A stretch of 64,000 bases of DNA. It comes from Bacteroidota bacterium (GTDB lineage Bacteria > Bacteroidota > Bacteroidia > B-17B0 > Aurantibacillaceae). This document shows positions 36,532 through 45,983 of this stretch, in pieces. The stretch lies in NCBI GenBank assembly GCA_016194985.1, contig JACQAK010000046.1:17597-81596 (forward strand). The letters run 5' to 3'. Every line of letters starts with the position of its first letter. Within the stretch, counting starts at the first letter, position 1. The translations under genes and the position numbers were made by a program. The notes beneath the pieces are model-generated. The model ran no database searches, was not told the origin of the DNA, and saw only the letters and a program-made list of their open reading frames with translations.

Positions 36532-38850
36532 GTGATCCTCTGTATTGCCGAAAAACCAAGTGTTGGAAAAGAAATTGCCCGTATTTTAGGAGCAACTAAC
36601 CGACGTGATGGATTTTACGAAGGCAATAATTATTTGATCAGCTGGACCTTTGGTCATCTGTGTACCCTAAAAGCTCCCGACGATTATAGTGACGACTGGA
36701 AGCGTTGGGATCTGAATTTTCTACCAATGATCCCGCCAAAATTTCAATTAAAGGTCATTGACAACAGCGGTGTCACCAAACAATTCAACACTCTAAAATC
36801 ACTAATAGAACAATGCTCTGAAGTAGTAAACTGTGGTGATGCCGGAATTGAAGGAGAATTGATACAACGCTGGGTACTGGCAAAAGCATCCAACAATAAA
36901 CCCGTTAAGCGCCTTTGGATTTCATCCATGACAGATGAAGCCATTAAAGAAGGGTTCGAGAATTTAAAAGACAGTAAGGATTACGACCTTTTATATGCCG
37001 CAGGAAATGCCCGTGCTATTGGAGATTGGTTACTGGGGATGAATGCCAGCAGGCTATATACGGTGAAATATGCCAACGGAAAAGGTGTATTGTCTATTGG
37101 ACGTGTGCAAACCCCTACTCTGGCTCTTATTGTAAATCGTTATCACGAAATACAAAATTTTAAACCCGAAATTTATTGGGAATTAAAAACGACCTACCGT
37201 GCTGTTGTATTCAATTCAGCTAAACGAAAATTTACAAAAAAGGAAGATGCCTCCCAGCTTTTAGAAAGCATCAAGAATCACTTATTTGAAATTGTTTCGA
37301 GTACGAAAAAAAATGCCAACGAAAGCCCGCTGCCCTTATTTGATCTAACATCGCTACAAGTTGAATGCAATAAAAAATTAAATTTCACGGCAGACGATAC
37401 ACTAAAGAATTTGCAAAAGCTTTACGAATCAAAGCTGGTAACCTATCCAAGAGTTGACACGACTTACCTTCCGGAGAACATGTACCCTAAAATCAAAGGA
37501 ATTTTAGAGAACATGAAACCTTACGAGCAATTCACCAAAGTATTGCTAGATAAGCCCATTAGAAAAAGCAAAAAAGTGTTCGATGATAAAAAAATAACAG
37601 ACCATCATGCCATTATTCCAACAGGAGTAATGCCTCCATCCGGCATGTATTTACCTGAGAAGCAGGTATACGATATCATTGCACGACGTTTTATTGCTGC
37701 CTTTTATCCCGATTGTGTTGTAAGTAATACCGTTGTATTAGGCGACGTAGATGGTAATGAATTCAGCGCCACCGGAAAAGTTATTTTGGAAGAAGGCTGG
37801 AGAATTCTGTATCCGAAAAAAGACACTGCAAATGGTGATGACAAAGAAAAAGAAGATGAAGAACAGTTAATGCCTTTGTTTGTGAAAGGAGAAAAAGGCG
37901 AGCATACGCCCGATTTGCAGGAAAAACAAACTCAACCACCAAAAATGCACACGGAAGCCACACTCTTAAGAGCTATGGAAACAGCGGGAAAACAGGTGGA
38001 TGACCCTGAATTAAGGGATCTGATGAAGGAGAACGGCATTGGCCGACCTTCTACAAGAGCCAACATTATTGAAACATTATTTAAAAGAAACTACATTACA
38101 CGCCAGAGAAAAAATTTAGTACCAACTATTACCGGTATACAATTAATAAAAACCATTAATAATGAATTGCTCAAATCCGTTGAACTAACAGGGATTTGGG
38201 AAAAGAAATTACGTCAAATCGAAAAAGGGGAATATGATCCGCATTTGTTCTTGACCGAAATGAAAGACATGGTGAGTGACCTGACGAAAGAAGTAAAATC
38301 GGAGTTTGGAAATTCTATTACAATTGAAGCGGAAAAGAAACAGGATACTGCCGTCACTTCGGGTGCAGCCGGCAAGTCCGTCGCATCAGATCAAAAAACA
38401 AAAAGCGATACCAAACCGGCAAAAGAAATACCTCTCACCTGTCCTAAATGTGGTAAAGGACAGATGATAAAAGGCAAAACAGCTTTTGGCTGCAGTCATT
38501 TTAAAGAAGGCTGCTCCTTCAGAATTAATTTTGAGTTTGGCGAAAAAAAACTCAGCGACAAACAAATTCAAGCCCTGATTCAAAAAAAGAAAACACCATC
38601 CATCAAAGGATTTACAATTCACCACAAAAAAGTAAACGGGCATTTAATCTTAAACAACGATTTTGGTATTGAGTTAATAGAAGAAACTGAAAAGAGTAAA
38701 GCCTCGTTAACTTCCGCTACTCCTGTTTCCAACACCATTACCGAAGGCCAGACTTGTCCAAAGTGCAAGCAAGGAGTCATCCTTAAAGGTAAGACCGCTT
38801 ATGGCTGTAATCGTTTTAAAGAAGGTTGTGATTTCAGAGTGCTGTTCTAA
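36532..38850 (+). CDS. topB: DNA topoisomerase III
   Basis: A 772-residue type IA topoisomerase. The Toprim domain starts at once (ILCIAEKPSVGKEIARILG, then NCGDAGIEGELI). The catalytic tyrosine is Y305 in the TYPRVDTTYLP motif, and SIGRVQTPTLALIV and KENGIGRPSTRANII are in place. The C-terminus carries two related Cys-rich blocks, CPKCGKG...GCSHFKEGCSFR and CPKCKQG...GCNRFKEGCDFR, separated by a KLSDKQIQALI domain, as in many Bacteroidota TopB. The start is GTG at 36532; the family N-terminus requires it. Confidence 0.95.
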   Translation: MILCIAEKPSVGKEIARILGATNRRDGFYEGNNYLISWTFGHLCTLKAPDDYSDDWKRWDLNFLPMIPPKFQLKVIDNSGVTKQFNTLKSLIEQCSEVVNCGDAGIEGELIQRWVLAKASNNKPVKRLWISSMTDEAIKEGFENLKDSKDYDLLYAAGNARAIGDWLLGMNASRLYTVKYANGKGVLSIGRVQTPTLALIVNRYHEIQNFKPEIYWELKTTYRAVVFNSAKRKFTKKEDASQLLESIKNHLFEIVSSTKKNANESPLPLFDLTSLQVECNKKLNFTADDTLKNLQKLYESKLVTYPRVDTTYLPENMYPKIKGILENMKPYEQFTKVLLDKPIRKSKKVFDDKKITDHHAIIPTGVMPPSGMYLPEKQVYDIIARRFIAAFYPDCVVSNTVVLGDVDGNEFSATGKVILEEGWRILYPKKDTANGDDKEKEDEEQLMPLFVKGEKGEHTPDLQEKQTQPPKMHTEATLLRAMETAGKQVDDPELRDLMKENGIGRPSTRANIIETLFKRNYITRQRKNLVPTITGIQLIKTINNELLKSVELTGIWEKKLRQIEKGEYDPHLFLTEMKDMVSDLTKEVKSEFGNSITIEAEKKQDTAVTSGAAGKSVASDQKTKSDTKPAKEIPLTCPKCGKGQMIKGKTAFGCSHFKEGCSFRINFEFGEKKLSDKQIQALIQKKKTPSIKGFTIHHKKVNGHLILNNDFGIELIEETEKSKASLTSATPVSNTITEGQTCPKCKQGVILKGKTAYGCNRFKEGCDFRVLF

Positions 38851-38884
38851 TGAAATTGATAAGGGGTTCTTCAAACTAAAGACC

Positions 38885-38898
38885 CCGCTTAAAAGCGG
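38885..38898 (+). terminator. Weak hairpin after topB
   Basis: CCGCTT-AA-AAGCGG gives a 6-base GC-rich stem followed by AGCCTTTA. It may end topB transcription, but the T run is poor. Confidence 0.35.
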
Positions 38899-38936
38899 AG
38901 CCTTTACCGATAGGTATTTGTAAATGATAGAGTGTG

Positions 38937-39473
38937 CTATTTGTGTTTTGATTTCTTTAATGCAGTAGCATCTGATACATTAACGGTTGTTAAATCCCAA
39001 TCCTGATGTGTAAATTGATAATACGACTCACTGGCCTGTAGCAGTTCCTCTTTTTTATTAATATTAAGAACAGCCACCGGGTAATCTTCTATTTCTTCAC
39101 TATTTTTAGTTAATGACTGAGTCATTTCCACTTCAAAATCAAATGTATCATCCTGCATTTCTTTCAATCCCTCAGGTATAATGGTATTCACAATCAGGAT
39201 CTTATCCTTGCATCCTTGTTTCTGAAATAAAAAAGTATATACCTGATTGTAATTCACATAAAATTTGATCTTTCTTTTGGACTTATTATACATAGAATCG
39301 ATTTTGGTACCATCCAGATATACCGATATGGCATAATCATTCGTGCGGCTATCATTTAACAAAGCAGCACCGGTGATTTCCAACTGAGAAACTCCAGACC
39401 CTTTTTGAGAAAATACAGTTAGTGTAGTAATATTCATGAATATCATACATACAAATACATTGATCGTTTTCAT
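38937..39473 (-). CDS. Secreted protein of unknown function
   Basis: A 178-residue protein with a signal peptide (MKTINVFVCMIFMNITTLTVFS). The mature part has LEITGAALLNDSRTNDYAISVYLDGTKIDS and KRKIKFYVNYNQVYTFLFQKQGCKDKILIVNT, the pattern of a single carboxypeptidase-regulatory-like beta domain, with an acidic region and a Lys-rich end. It lies alone, transcribed from a consensus -7 box, and nothing nearby suggests a job. Confidence 0.65.
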   Translation of the reverse strand: MKTINVFVCMIFMNITTLTVFSQKGSGVSQLEITGAALLNDSRTNDYAISVYLDGTKIDSMYNKSKRKIKFYVNYNQVYTFLFQKQGCKDKILIVNTIIPEGLKEMQDDTFDFEVEMTQSLTKNSEEIEDYPVAVLNINKKEELLQASESYYQFTHQDWDLTTVNVSDATALKKSKHK

Positions 39474-39510
39474 AATTTTACGTATTTAATTAATAGCTCT
39501 TTTCTTATAC

Positions 39511-39518
39511 CAAAATTA
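39511..39518 (-). promoter_or_regulatory. Promoter -7 box of the 178-residue secreted protein
   Basis: On the minus strand the sequence reads TAATTTTG, an exact TAnnTTTG match, 37 bases before the ATG. No matching -33 box is seen. Confidence 0.5.
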
Positions 39519-39658
39519 GGTTCAAAGGAGCCAAATAGAAATAGTTGTAGATATGATTGTTTTGTCATAGAAACAATGACAAAAGAAAAGCATTAAAAAA
39601 TACTTAAAACTGAACAGATAAGAATGCACATAGCATATCTGGCAACAAAAAAATATTT

Positions 39659-40873
39659 TTATGTAGTTCTGAAAAGCAAAGAGCCGTCGCCATAACTCAA
39701 AAACCTGAAGTCATGATCGAGCGCATATTGATACACTGTTCGCCAATCCTTTCCAATAAAAGCGGCTACCAATAAAATCAGTGTACTTTCCGGCTGATGA
39801 AAATTTGTAATTAATTGATTCACTACTTTAAACTGATAACCGGGTGCAATTAGCAAACTGGTTTTAGCATACAATGTATTTAATTGATGCCTTTTTAAAT
39901 AGGTAATGATACTTAGTAAAGCTTCCTCCAAAGATATAACAGTAACCGATTCATAGGGCTGCCATTGGGTTATAGACAATTCCTGTGGTTTCAAAAATGG
40001 CTCACGGCTGATCTTTTCCCCCATCCAAAATAAACTTTCCAGCGTTCTTAAAGAGGTTGTACCCACAGCGGTAATCGGTTTATGTAAATTTGAGTAGAGA
40101 TACTCCACCGTTGATAAAGGTACATCAATATATTCTGCATGCATATCATGCTCCCCCATGGTTTCAGACTTTACCGGCTTAAAGGTGCCTGCGCCCACAT
40201 GTAGCGTAACATAAGTGGGTACAATATTCCTGGTTCTCAATGTTTCAAATACAGCATCTGTAAAATGCAAACCTGCGGTTGGCGCTGCCACAGAGCCTTC
40301 CTTATTAGCGTATATCGTTTGATACCGCTCAAGGTCCAGTTCTTCGGTAGCCCTCTTCAAATAAGGAGGAATAGGAATTGCACCGGCTATTTGCAATACC
40401 TCTGCAAATGTTTTATCGGAAGGTTCCCATGTAAACGTTAATATAAAAGTTCCCTGTAGTCGCTCTTTAATCTCTGCTTTAATTTGTATAACCGGATGAT
40501 GTAAAAAGACAAACTGTTGTTTCCATTTGGCAGCCCCGCCAACCAGGCATTTCCAGGTAGAGCTACCCTGCTCCATCATATTGGCATACACATCACTGTT
40601 ATCCGAAATAGGCTCGAGGCAAAATATTTCAATATCTTTTCCGGTATCTGTTTTAAAAAATAAACGGGCTGGAATAACTTTTGTATTATTAAAAAACAAT
40701 AAACTATCCGCAGGTAAAAAATCAGCAATAGAAGTATATTGAGACTGGGAAATAACTCCTCCTTTGTATACCAATAATTTTGACTGATCCCTTTCTGCTA
40801 AAGGATATTGGGCGATACGATCTACGGGCAAATCATAATAAAAGTCTTTTATCGAAATGAGTTGCTGCTCCAT
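39659..40873 (-). CDS. queA: S-adenosylmethionine:tRNA ribosyltransferase-isomerase
   Basis: A 404-residue QueA. It transfers the ribosyl part of SAM to preQ1 in tRNA to make epoxyqueuosine. The family segments are FYYDLPVDRIAQYPLAERDQSKLLV at the N-terminus, LLFFNNTKVIPARL, GSVAAPTAGLHFT, HVGAGTFKPVKSE and HAEYIDVP, and C-terminal INQFHQPESTLILLVAAF-like INTNFHQPEST. The length is somewhat over the E. coli 356, from insertions common in Bacteroidota. Other queuosine genes are not in the window. Confidence 0.96.
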   Translation of the reverse strand: MEQQLISIKDFYYDLPVDRIAQYPLAERDQSKLLVYKGGVISQSQYTSIADFLPADSLLFFNNTKVIPARLFFKTDTGKDIEIFCLEPISDNSDVYANMMEQGSSTWKCLVGGAAKWKQQFVFLHHPVIQIKAEIKERLQGTFILTFTWEPSDKTFAEVLQIAGAIPIPPYLKRATEELDLERYQTIYANKEGSVAAPTAGLHFTDAVFETLRTRNIVPTYVTLHVGAGTFKPVKSETMGEHDMHAEYIDVPLSTVEYLYSNLHKPITAVGTTSLRTLESLFWMGEKISREPFLKPQELSITQWQPYESVTVISLEEALLSIITYLKRHQLNTLYAKTSLLIAPGYQFKVVNQLITNFHQPESTLILLVAAFIGKDWRTVYQYALDHDFRFLSYGDGSLLFRTT

Positions 40874-40958
40874 TAATTATTCCTCAAAAACATATACAAT
40901 TATAAAAGCGCAATAATATTATTTTTTTGGCCAATTGTATTTATTTATAAAAAGAAAA

Positions 40959-43451
40959 TTAGTTGTTTAGAGCTATTTTTTTCACTATAACATCATTTCC
41001 TACCTGTAATCTCAGAAAATACATTCCGTTAGGTTGATCTGATAGATCAATGGTTGTATCGCCTTTGGATTCGATAGTAGTAACCGATAATTGATGACCC
41101 ATTAAATCCAACACAGATAACGTGGCATTGGTTGTGTTATCAAAACGAACATTCACTGTTCCGGTAGACGGATTTGGAAACACATCAAACGAAGAAAGGG
41201 CATTACGTTGAACGCCGGTTGCAGTTAAACAGGAAATAATAGCCTTCCAGCCGGTAGTAGTATAACCTTCATCTGAATGAAATACAAAGGTTAAAGCACC
41301 ACTTGCATGAGAAGATGTTACCTGGCCCGGAGAATTAGTTCCACAATACATCCCTAACAATGTCGACGACGTATTGGGTCCGTCATATATCTTTAAATAA
41401 TCATATCCGCATGAAGGTTCATCTTCTACATCAAACTCAATAAAATCGGCTTTGATAACACTGTTGGATGAAGAAGGAAAAATCGTTTTTGTAAAATCTG
41501 TATTATTATCATAATTAGTTTCTCCATTGGCATCGTAAAATAGTGCCGAGCAGGTGTTATCCGAAGAATTACTCATTAACAACTGCACTCCCACAATAAT
41601 TGTTCGCGTAATATAAATCGAATCTGTTCCATCCGACAATAGAAATTTTAAATCAATAGCTGTTCCTAAAGCAGCGCCCGGTGAAATTGTAATATTAAAA
41701 GCAGATGGAATAGTTTGCCCCACGGCAATAGTCCCAAGCATTGCTAACGGTGTATTTACAGTAACTAAACCTGCGTTAGGGCCAATAGCAGTACAGGTAA
41801 CACTTGCCGAAGAAGAGCTCAATTGACCAAAATTAAGCGAATTGACGTTAAGGTTTGCCGATTCTCCCGGTTCCACAAAGCCATTCCCGTTGGTATCACC
41901 AGACAAATTCACATACATCAAATTTAACGAAGGTCCTGCCTGACCACTACCCAAACGATAGGTCATATTGGTCATGGCATTACTGATATCCCATACTCTT
42001 AAACCACTTGGGTCGCCATTATAAAAATTTGAACCCGGAGTAGTAGAGTAACTATACTCTGCATTAAACCCATTTCTGAAACAGGCATTATCCTCATTAT
42101 TATAATTATTATCGGCGTGTTCCAGCCACACTTCATGATGAGTAGATTGATTATCGCCGTTTCTATCGATGTGCCATATAGTCAATCCCTGATCGGGGAT
42201 ATACGTACTACGATCGACCGCCATTCTGTTTTCCAGTAAAAAAAACTCATTTGTGTCATTAATATTTCGGTATTTATAGCAAGTCATGGAGTTGGCTGTA
42301 TCCTTATTGATGCCATTATAATTAGTCACATCCACAACTCTTCCCCATCCTACATTGCTTCTGAATAAAGGATTAGGAGGCACGGGGTTATACGAATCGC
42401 CATACCAGCACATCAGATCAAATGCGCCAATACCGTCAGGTCCAGAAGTGTTACCGTACTTATAGGTATCCGGCCATTTACCAATCATGTGTCCGTTTTC
42501 GTGGGCTACCGTAGCCAGCGTTAAAGGATCTTTTGCAGGTGAACAGTTATAATCGTTGGAATGTACACCATCTGCGGAGAAGCCAATATAGTTTCCTTTA
42601 TGAAACCACATGCCCTGTGCCCAGTTTGGAGGAGTACCCGTGTACATTAAATTAATGGCCTGTATGCTCCCGTCGGGATTAGTGGATAAAGTCGAAAAAT
42701 CAAAACCCTGAGAATCGATCCAGTTAAGTGCCAATCCCAAAATCTGTTGCGCTCCTTGCGCATAAGGCATGGCATCATATTGTGCAAAGGTTAATGGCGC
42801 TCTGAAATAACCATATACCACATTTTGATAATCCACTAAACCTCCTGAAATATCTTTATAGAATTTACGTAATGATCCATTGTTACCATAATTGGTATAA
42901 TTCAAATCGTTACAGAAATTATTAAACTCTGTCATTGGCACCGTACCTACTTCATCCGAAAAATCTACGACAATGCAAAGCCCTTTGATATTACCGGCTA
43001 CCAAATTAACCGGTGTTCCGGAAACACGCTTGTTAATACTATTGGTGGGGTGAGTACTTCCATGAGCAGTACCTTCCAAAGCAGTTTGATTTTTTTTAAT
43101 GATCTCTTTAATAGCTGCAGGCAAGATATCCAGATGCTTGGAAACTCCTATATCATTTCGCAAACTCGAAACATCACCAACAATCCCTTTATAAACAACA
43201 GACGTCGCTCTAAGTTCCATTTTATCATCCGACAAGGTTGCATAACAAATCCAACCGTTCACCTTATCACGCACCAATGTATAGCCGTCAAGTCCTTCGG
43301 CACGCATATAAAACTCATTTCCATATAGCCTTACATCTACCATACTGCCATCGGGCTGCTTAAAATGCTGTATTTGTCCATTAAAAGGAGCTGCTAATAC
43401 ATTACCGCCAAAAGCGATACAAACAATGATAATGGATACTATTTTTCTCAT
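40959..43451 (-). CDS. M6-family secreted metalloprotease with CUB-like and T9SS sorting domains
   Basis: An 830-residue secreted protease. A signal peptide (to about 20) and propeptide (to about 140) lead to the M6 catalytic domain, with the zinc motif HENGH at H317-E318-H321 (LTLATVAHENGHMIGKWPD). A downstream GAFDLMCWYGDSYNP segment carries the family's Met-turn-like region. After an Ig-like segment (about 515-610) comes a CUB-like domain (about 630-745; FDVEDEPSCGYDYLKIYDGP) and a T9SS CTD (FPNPSTGTVNVRF, NGMYFLRLQVGND). It is exported through T9SS and probably digests external protein. Confidence 0.92.
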   Translation of the reverse strand: MRKIVSIIIVCIAFGGNVLAAPFNGQIQHFKQPDGSMVDVRLYGNEFYMRAEGLDGYTLVRDKVNGWICYATLSDDKMELRATSVVYKGIVGDVSSLRNDIGVSKHLDILPAAIKEIIKKNQTALEGTAHGSTHPTNSINKRVSGTPVNLVAGNIKGLCIVVDFSDEVGTVPMTEFNNFCNDLNYTNYGNNGSLRKFYKDISGGLVDYQNVVYGYFRAPLTFAQYDAMPYAQGAQQILGLALNWIDSQGFDFSTLSTNPDGSIQAINLMYTGTPPNWAQGMWFHKGNYIGFSADGVHSNDYNCSPAKDPLTLATVAHENGHMIGKWPDTYKYGNTSGPDGIGAFDLMCWYGDSYNPVPPNPLFRSNVGWGRVVDVTNYNGINKDTANSMTCYKYRNINDTNEFFLLENRMAVDRSTYIPDQGLTIWHIDRNGDNQSTHHEVWLEHADNNYNNEDNACFRNGFNAEYSYSTTPGSNFYNGDPSGLRVWDISNAMTNMTYRLGSGQAGPSLNLMYVNLSGDTNGNGFVEPGESANLNVNSLNFGQLSSSSASVTCTAIGPNAGLVTVNTPLAMLGTIAVGQTIPSAFNITISPGAALGTAIDLKFLLSDGTDSIYITRTIIVGVQLLMSNSSDNTCSALFYDANGETNYDNNTDFTKTIFPSSSNSVIKADFIEFDVEDEPSCGYDYLKIYDGPNTSSTLLGMYCGTNSPGQVTSSHASGALTFVFHSDEGYTTTGWKAIISCLTATGVQRNALSSFDVFPNPSTGTVNVRFDNTTNATLSVLDLMGHQLSVTTIESKGDTTIDLSDQPNGMYFLRLQVGNDVIVKKIALNN

Positions 43452-43613
43452 AAAATCTATTATTAAGTAAACAGGGATTAAAAACTACATACAAGATAAC
43501 GATTTACCTCTAAATTCCCTAATAATTTAATTCACAAATTGCATATAAAACCTGGCATTGTCCGTTTATAACCTTATCTTTAATAACTGTCTGTCTAATC
43601 AGGCTTATAGCCT

Positions 43614-44207
43614 ATGGAAAATGACTTTGAAACATTGATCGAAAGTTTTATAAAAGATAATGTCGGTATCGCCGATCATTTTATAAGCCACGAACTTTCT
43701 CAGCACCTGAAACAAAATATGGCAACCCTGCTGAAGCAAAAAAAAATGGTGCCAGCAGGCACCGGTAATCAGGCAGAGCTCACCCACGACACCAATGTAA
43801 GAAGCGATTTGATTTACTGGCTCGACAGAGCACATCACAACCCGCATGAAGATGATTTTTTTGATCAGGTTGATGATTTTGTGAAATACCTGAACCGCAG
43901 TTGTTTTGCGGGTATCACGGATTACGAATTCCATTACTCTTTATACCAGACCGGAAGTTTTTACCAAAAACACGTCGATCAATTTAAAAATAACACCAGT
44001 CGCAAATACTCCATGATCAGTTATCTGAATGAAGATTGGAAAGAAGAAGACGGAGGACAATTAGTCATTTATCAGAACTACAACACTAAAAAAATAAACC
44101 CTACCGAAGGCAAAACCGTTTTCTTTAAAAGCAATGAACTGCAGCACGAAGTACTTGTAACACAGCAACCCCGTATGAGTATTACAGGATGGCTCAAAAG
44201 AAACTGA
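43614..44207 (+). CDS. 2-oxoglutarate/Fe(II)-dependent oxygenase (prolyl-4-hydroxylase-like)
   Basis: A 197-residue dioxygenase-like protein. The facial triad is readable: HVDQFK (H and D) after FHYSLYQTGSFYQK, and the second His in ELQHEVL; the 2OG-binding Arg is in PRMSITGWL. The DWKEEDGGQLVIYQ strand is typical of prolyl-4-hydroxylase-type folds. It may hydroxylate a protein residue (Pro, Asp or Lys); the substrate is unknown. The N-terminal 85 residues form an all-helical extension. The frame is followed by a short gene on the same strand. Confidence 0.88.
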   Translation: MENDFETLIESFIKDNVGIADHFISHELSQHLKQNMATLLKQKKMVPAGTGNQAELTHDTNVRSDLIYWLDRAHHNPHEDDFFDQVDDFVKYLNRSCFAGITDYEFHYSLYQTGSFYQKHVDQFKNNTSRKYSMISYLNEDWKEEDGGQLVIYQNYNTKKINPTEGKTVFFKSNELQHEVLVTQQPRMSITGWLKRN

Positions 44208-44308
44208 TCAAATACACACGGTCATATACACTATAAAATACCACGCATTGGGTATGTTTAACTCCCAAACAATTGGTATTTTTACCATAAACATGCCTAC
44301 TTTATCAT

Positions 44309-44557
44309 ATGAAACTACTGAGTGAAGACCTTTTAAAAGAATACGGATTTATTGAAAAAGCGCATACGCCCGACCGTGTTATTATAAAAATAATGACACG
44401 TGATCTCATCGATATTGCGATTCGAAAAGATGGCATTTACTATAGTAATATGGGAATCGATTATCCCTTAAGAGACACTGCGGCATTGCGCAAACTTTAT
44501 AAAGAAATAAAGAACGAAGATCTTAAACCCATCCATCCTGATATCCTTTCAGAATAA
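44309..44557 (+). CDS. Small protein of unknown function
   Basis: An 82-residue acidic soluble protein with a simple alpha/beta pattern: LLSEDLLKEYGFI, RVIIKIMTRDLIDIAIRKDGIYYSNMG, LRKLYKEIKNEDLKPIHP. I do not recognise it. A near-consensus -7 box (TATTTTTA around 44275) stands 34 bases upstream. Confidence 0.6.
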   Translation: MKLLSEDLLKEYGFIEKAHTPDRVIIKIMTRDLIDIAIRKDGIYYSNMGIDYPLRDTAALRKLYKEIKNEDLKPIHPDILSE

Positions 44558-44667
44558 AACGTCAAACAAAAACGCGTATAAACCAATCATCTGATTTTAA
44601 ACAAAAACCATCTTCAATCTACTGATATTAATCAAGTCTGATAAATTTCATCCTTCAAAAATAATTG

Positions 44668-44675
44668 TATTTTTG
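44668..44675 (+). promoter_or_regulatory. Promoter -7 box for a leaderless transcript
   Basis: TATTTTTG fits TAnnTTTG. The ATG of the STAS-like gene is at 44683, only 7 bases after the box, so transcription would start at or next to the start codon. Confidence 0.5.
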
Positions 44676-44682
44676 CCTACCG

Positions 44683-45093
44683 ATGGCACTTAAACAACCT
44701 GTAAAAATTAATCTCGGTCACACTGAATTAAAGTTACGTAATGACTCAATTATTCAGATCAACTCTACAGACCGAACATACACCGTAGCGGATATCAAAG
44801 AAATTCACAAAGCTGTTAGCCAATTAAGCAACAACCAAAAAGCTCTTTTATTACTGAGTGCCAGCAATTATACCTTAATCGACATCGACGCAAAAAAGTT
44901 CCTCTCTACCCCCGAAGCAGGCCTTCACTCTATTGCCGAAGCTTATGTCATAAAATCATTGGCACAACGTCTTATCCTTAATTTTTTGATAAAGGTCCAC
45001 GGAACTCCCGTTCCTGTTAGATTTTTTACTGAAATTCATACAGCAATTGCCTGGTTAAATAATTTTAAACCTCCCATTCTTGCGGACCAGTAA
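44683..45093 (+). CDS. Small STAS/SpoIIAA-like protein (paralogue 2)
   Basis: A 136-residue protein with the start at ATG 44683; a TTG upstream at 44665 overlaps the promoter box and is unlikely. The second half, SIAEAYVIKSLAQRLILNFLIKVHG and PVPVRFFTEIHTAIAWLNNF, matches the end of the protein at 20446-20829, so both belong to one small family with a STAS/SpoIIAA-like alternation of strands and helices. The N-terminal half diverges. An anti-sigma or partner-switching role is an inference only. Confidence 0.7.
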   Translation: MALKQPVKINLGHTELKLRNDSIIQINSTDRTYTVADIKEIHKAVSQLSNNQKALLLLSASNYTLIDIDAKKFLSTPEAGLHSIAEAYVIKSLAQRLILNFLIKVHGTPVPVRFFTEIHTAIAWLNNFKPPILADQ

Positions 45094-45162
45094 AAATTAT
45101 AGCACCTTTGTAGAAACATTAATTAGTAACAAAACAATAAAGTAAAAAAAGCCACTACTTAT

Positions 45163-45873
45163 ATGTTTAGACACAGAGGAGAAACAAGAACATTAGCACA
45201 CAATTTAAGTATTGCCTCCTTATTATCTTTTGTAGCAGGAGTTGTGAATGTGGCGGGGTTTTTAGCTGTTCAAAAATTAACAACAAATGTAACGGGGCAT
45301 TTCGCTTTTTTTGTTGACGAGCTATTAAAACTCAATGTATGGCAAGGATTCATTTACTTTTTATATATCTTCTTTTTCTTTTTGGGTTCCTTTTTCTCCA
45401 ATATTTTAATTGAACTTGCCGCTAAAGTAAATGATCGGCTGATTTACAGAGTCCCGGTGATCATTGAGAGCCTGATTTTAATATCTGTAGCTATCTTTGG
45501 GCAGCAACTGATTTCGAAAGCCCCAAATGTTCTGGCATTTGCATTGCTATTTGCAATGGGCTTGCAAAATTCTTTGGTTACTACAATTTCAAACGCAGCC
45601 GTAAGAACAACGCACCTAACCGGACTATTCACAGATCTTGGAATTGAAATATCCCAGCTGTTTTTTTACAAATTAAAAGAACAAAAAGAGAAACTATATT
45701 CTTCCATAAAATTAAGATTAACCATTATTAGCTTTTTCTTTTTAGGTGGTCTTCTTGGCGGTATACTTTATTCAGGGATGGAACTTTATGTACTTATTAT
45801 TGCAGCATCATTCTTACTTATTGGACTCATCTATGACGACATTAAATTAAGATTTGAGAAACAAGCCAACTAA
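45163..45873 (+). CDS. DUF1275 (YoaK-like) membrane protein
   Basis: A 236-residue integral membrane protein with six predicted segments. The family signature GVVNVAGFLAVQKLTTNVTGHFA near residue 25 and FALLFAMGLQNSLVTTISNAAVRTTHLTGLFTDLG near 120-155 mark DUF1275. The function is unknown. The family is widespread as a single small membrane protein. It follows the STAS-like gene by 69 bases. Confidence 0.9.
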   Translation: MFRHRGETRTLAHNLSIASLLSFVAGVVNVAGFLAVQKLTTNVTGHFAFFVDELLKLNVWQGFIYFLYIFFFFLGSFFSNILIELAAKVNDRLIYRVPVIIESLILISVAIFGQQLISKAPNVLAFALLFAMGLQNSLVTTISNAAVRTTHLTGLFTDLGIEISQLFFYKLKEQKEKLYSSIKLRLTIISFFFLGGLLGGILYSGMELYVLIIAASFLLIGLIYDDIKLRFEKQAN

Positions 45874-45983
45874 ATAGCTGTTATTATTTAATTAGTCTAT
45901 TTGACTTTTTCCTTAATTGAGTTGTCACTAAATCAAAATCGTTCGTTATAACGGTCAAATTTTACGATTTGGCAATTAGCTTT

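Noticed and set aside
43605..43934. 109-residue reverse frame opposite the 2OG oxygenase
   Set aside because: Antisense shadow; the forward gene has a full catalytic triad.
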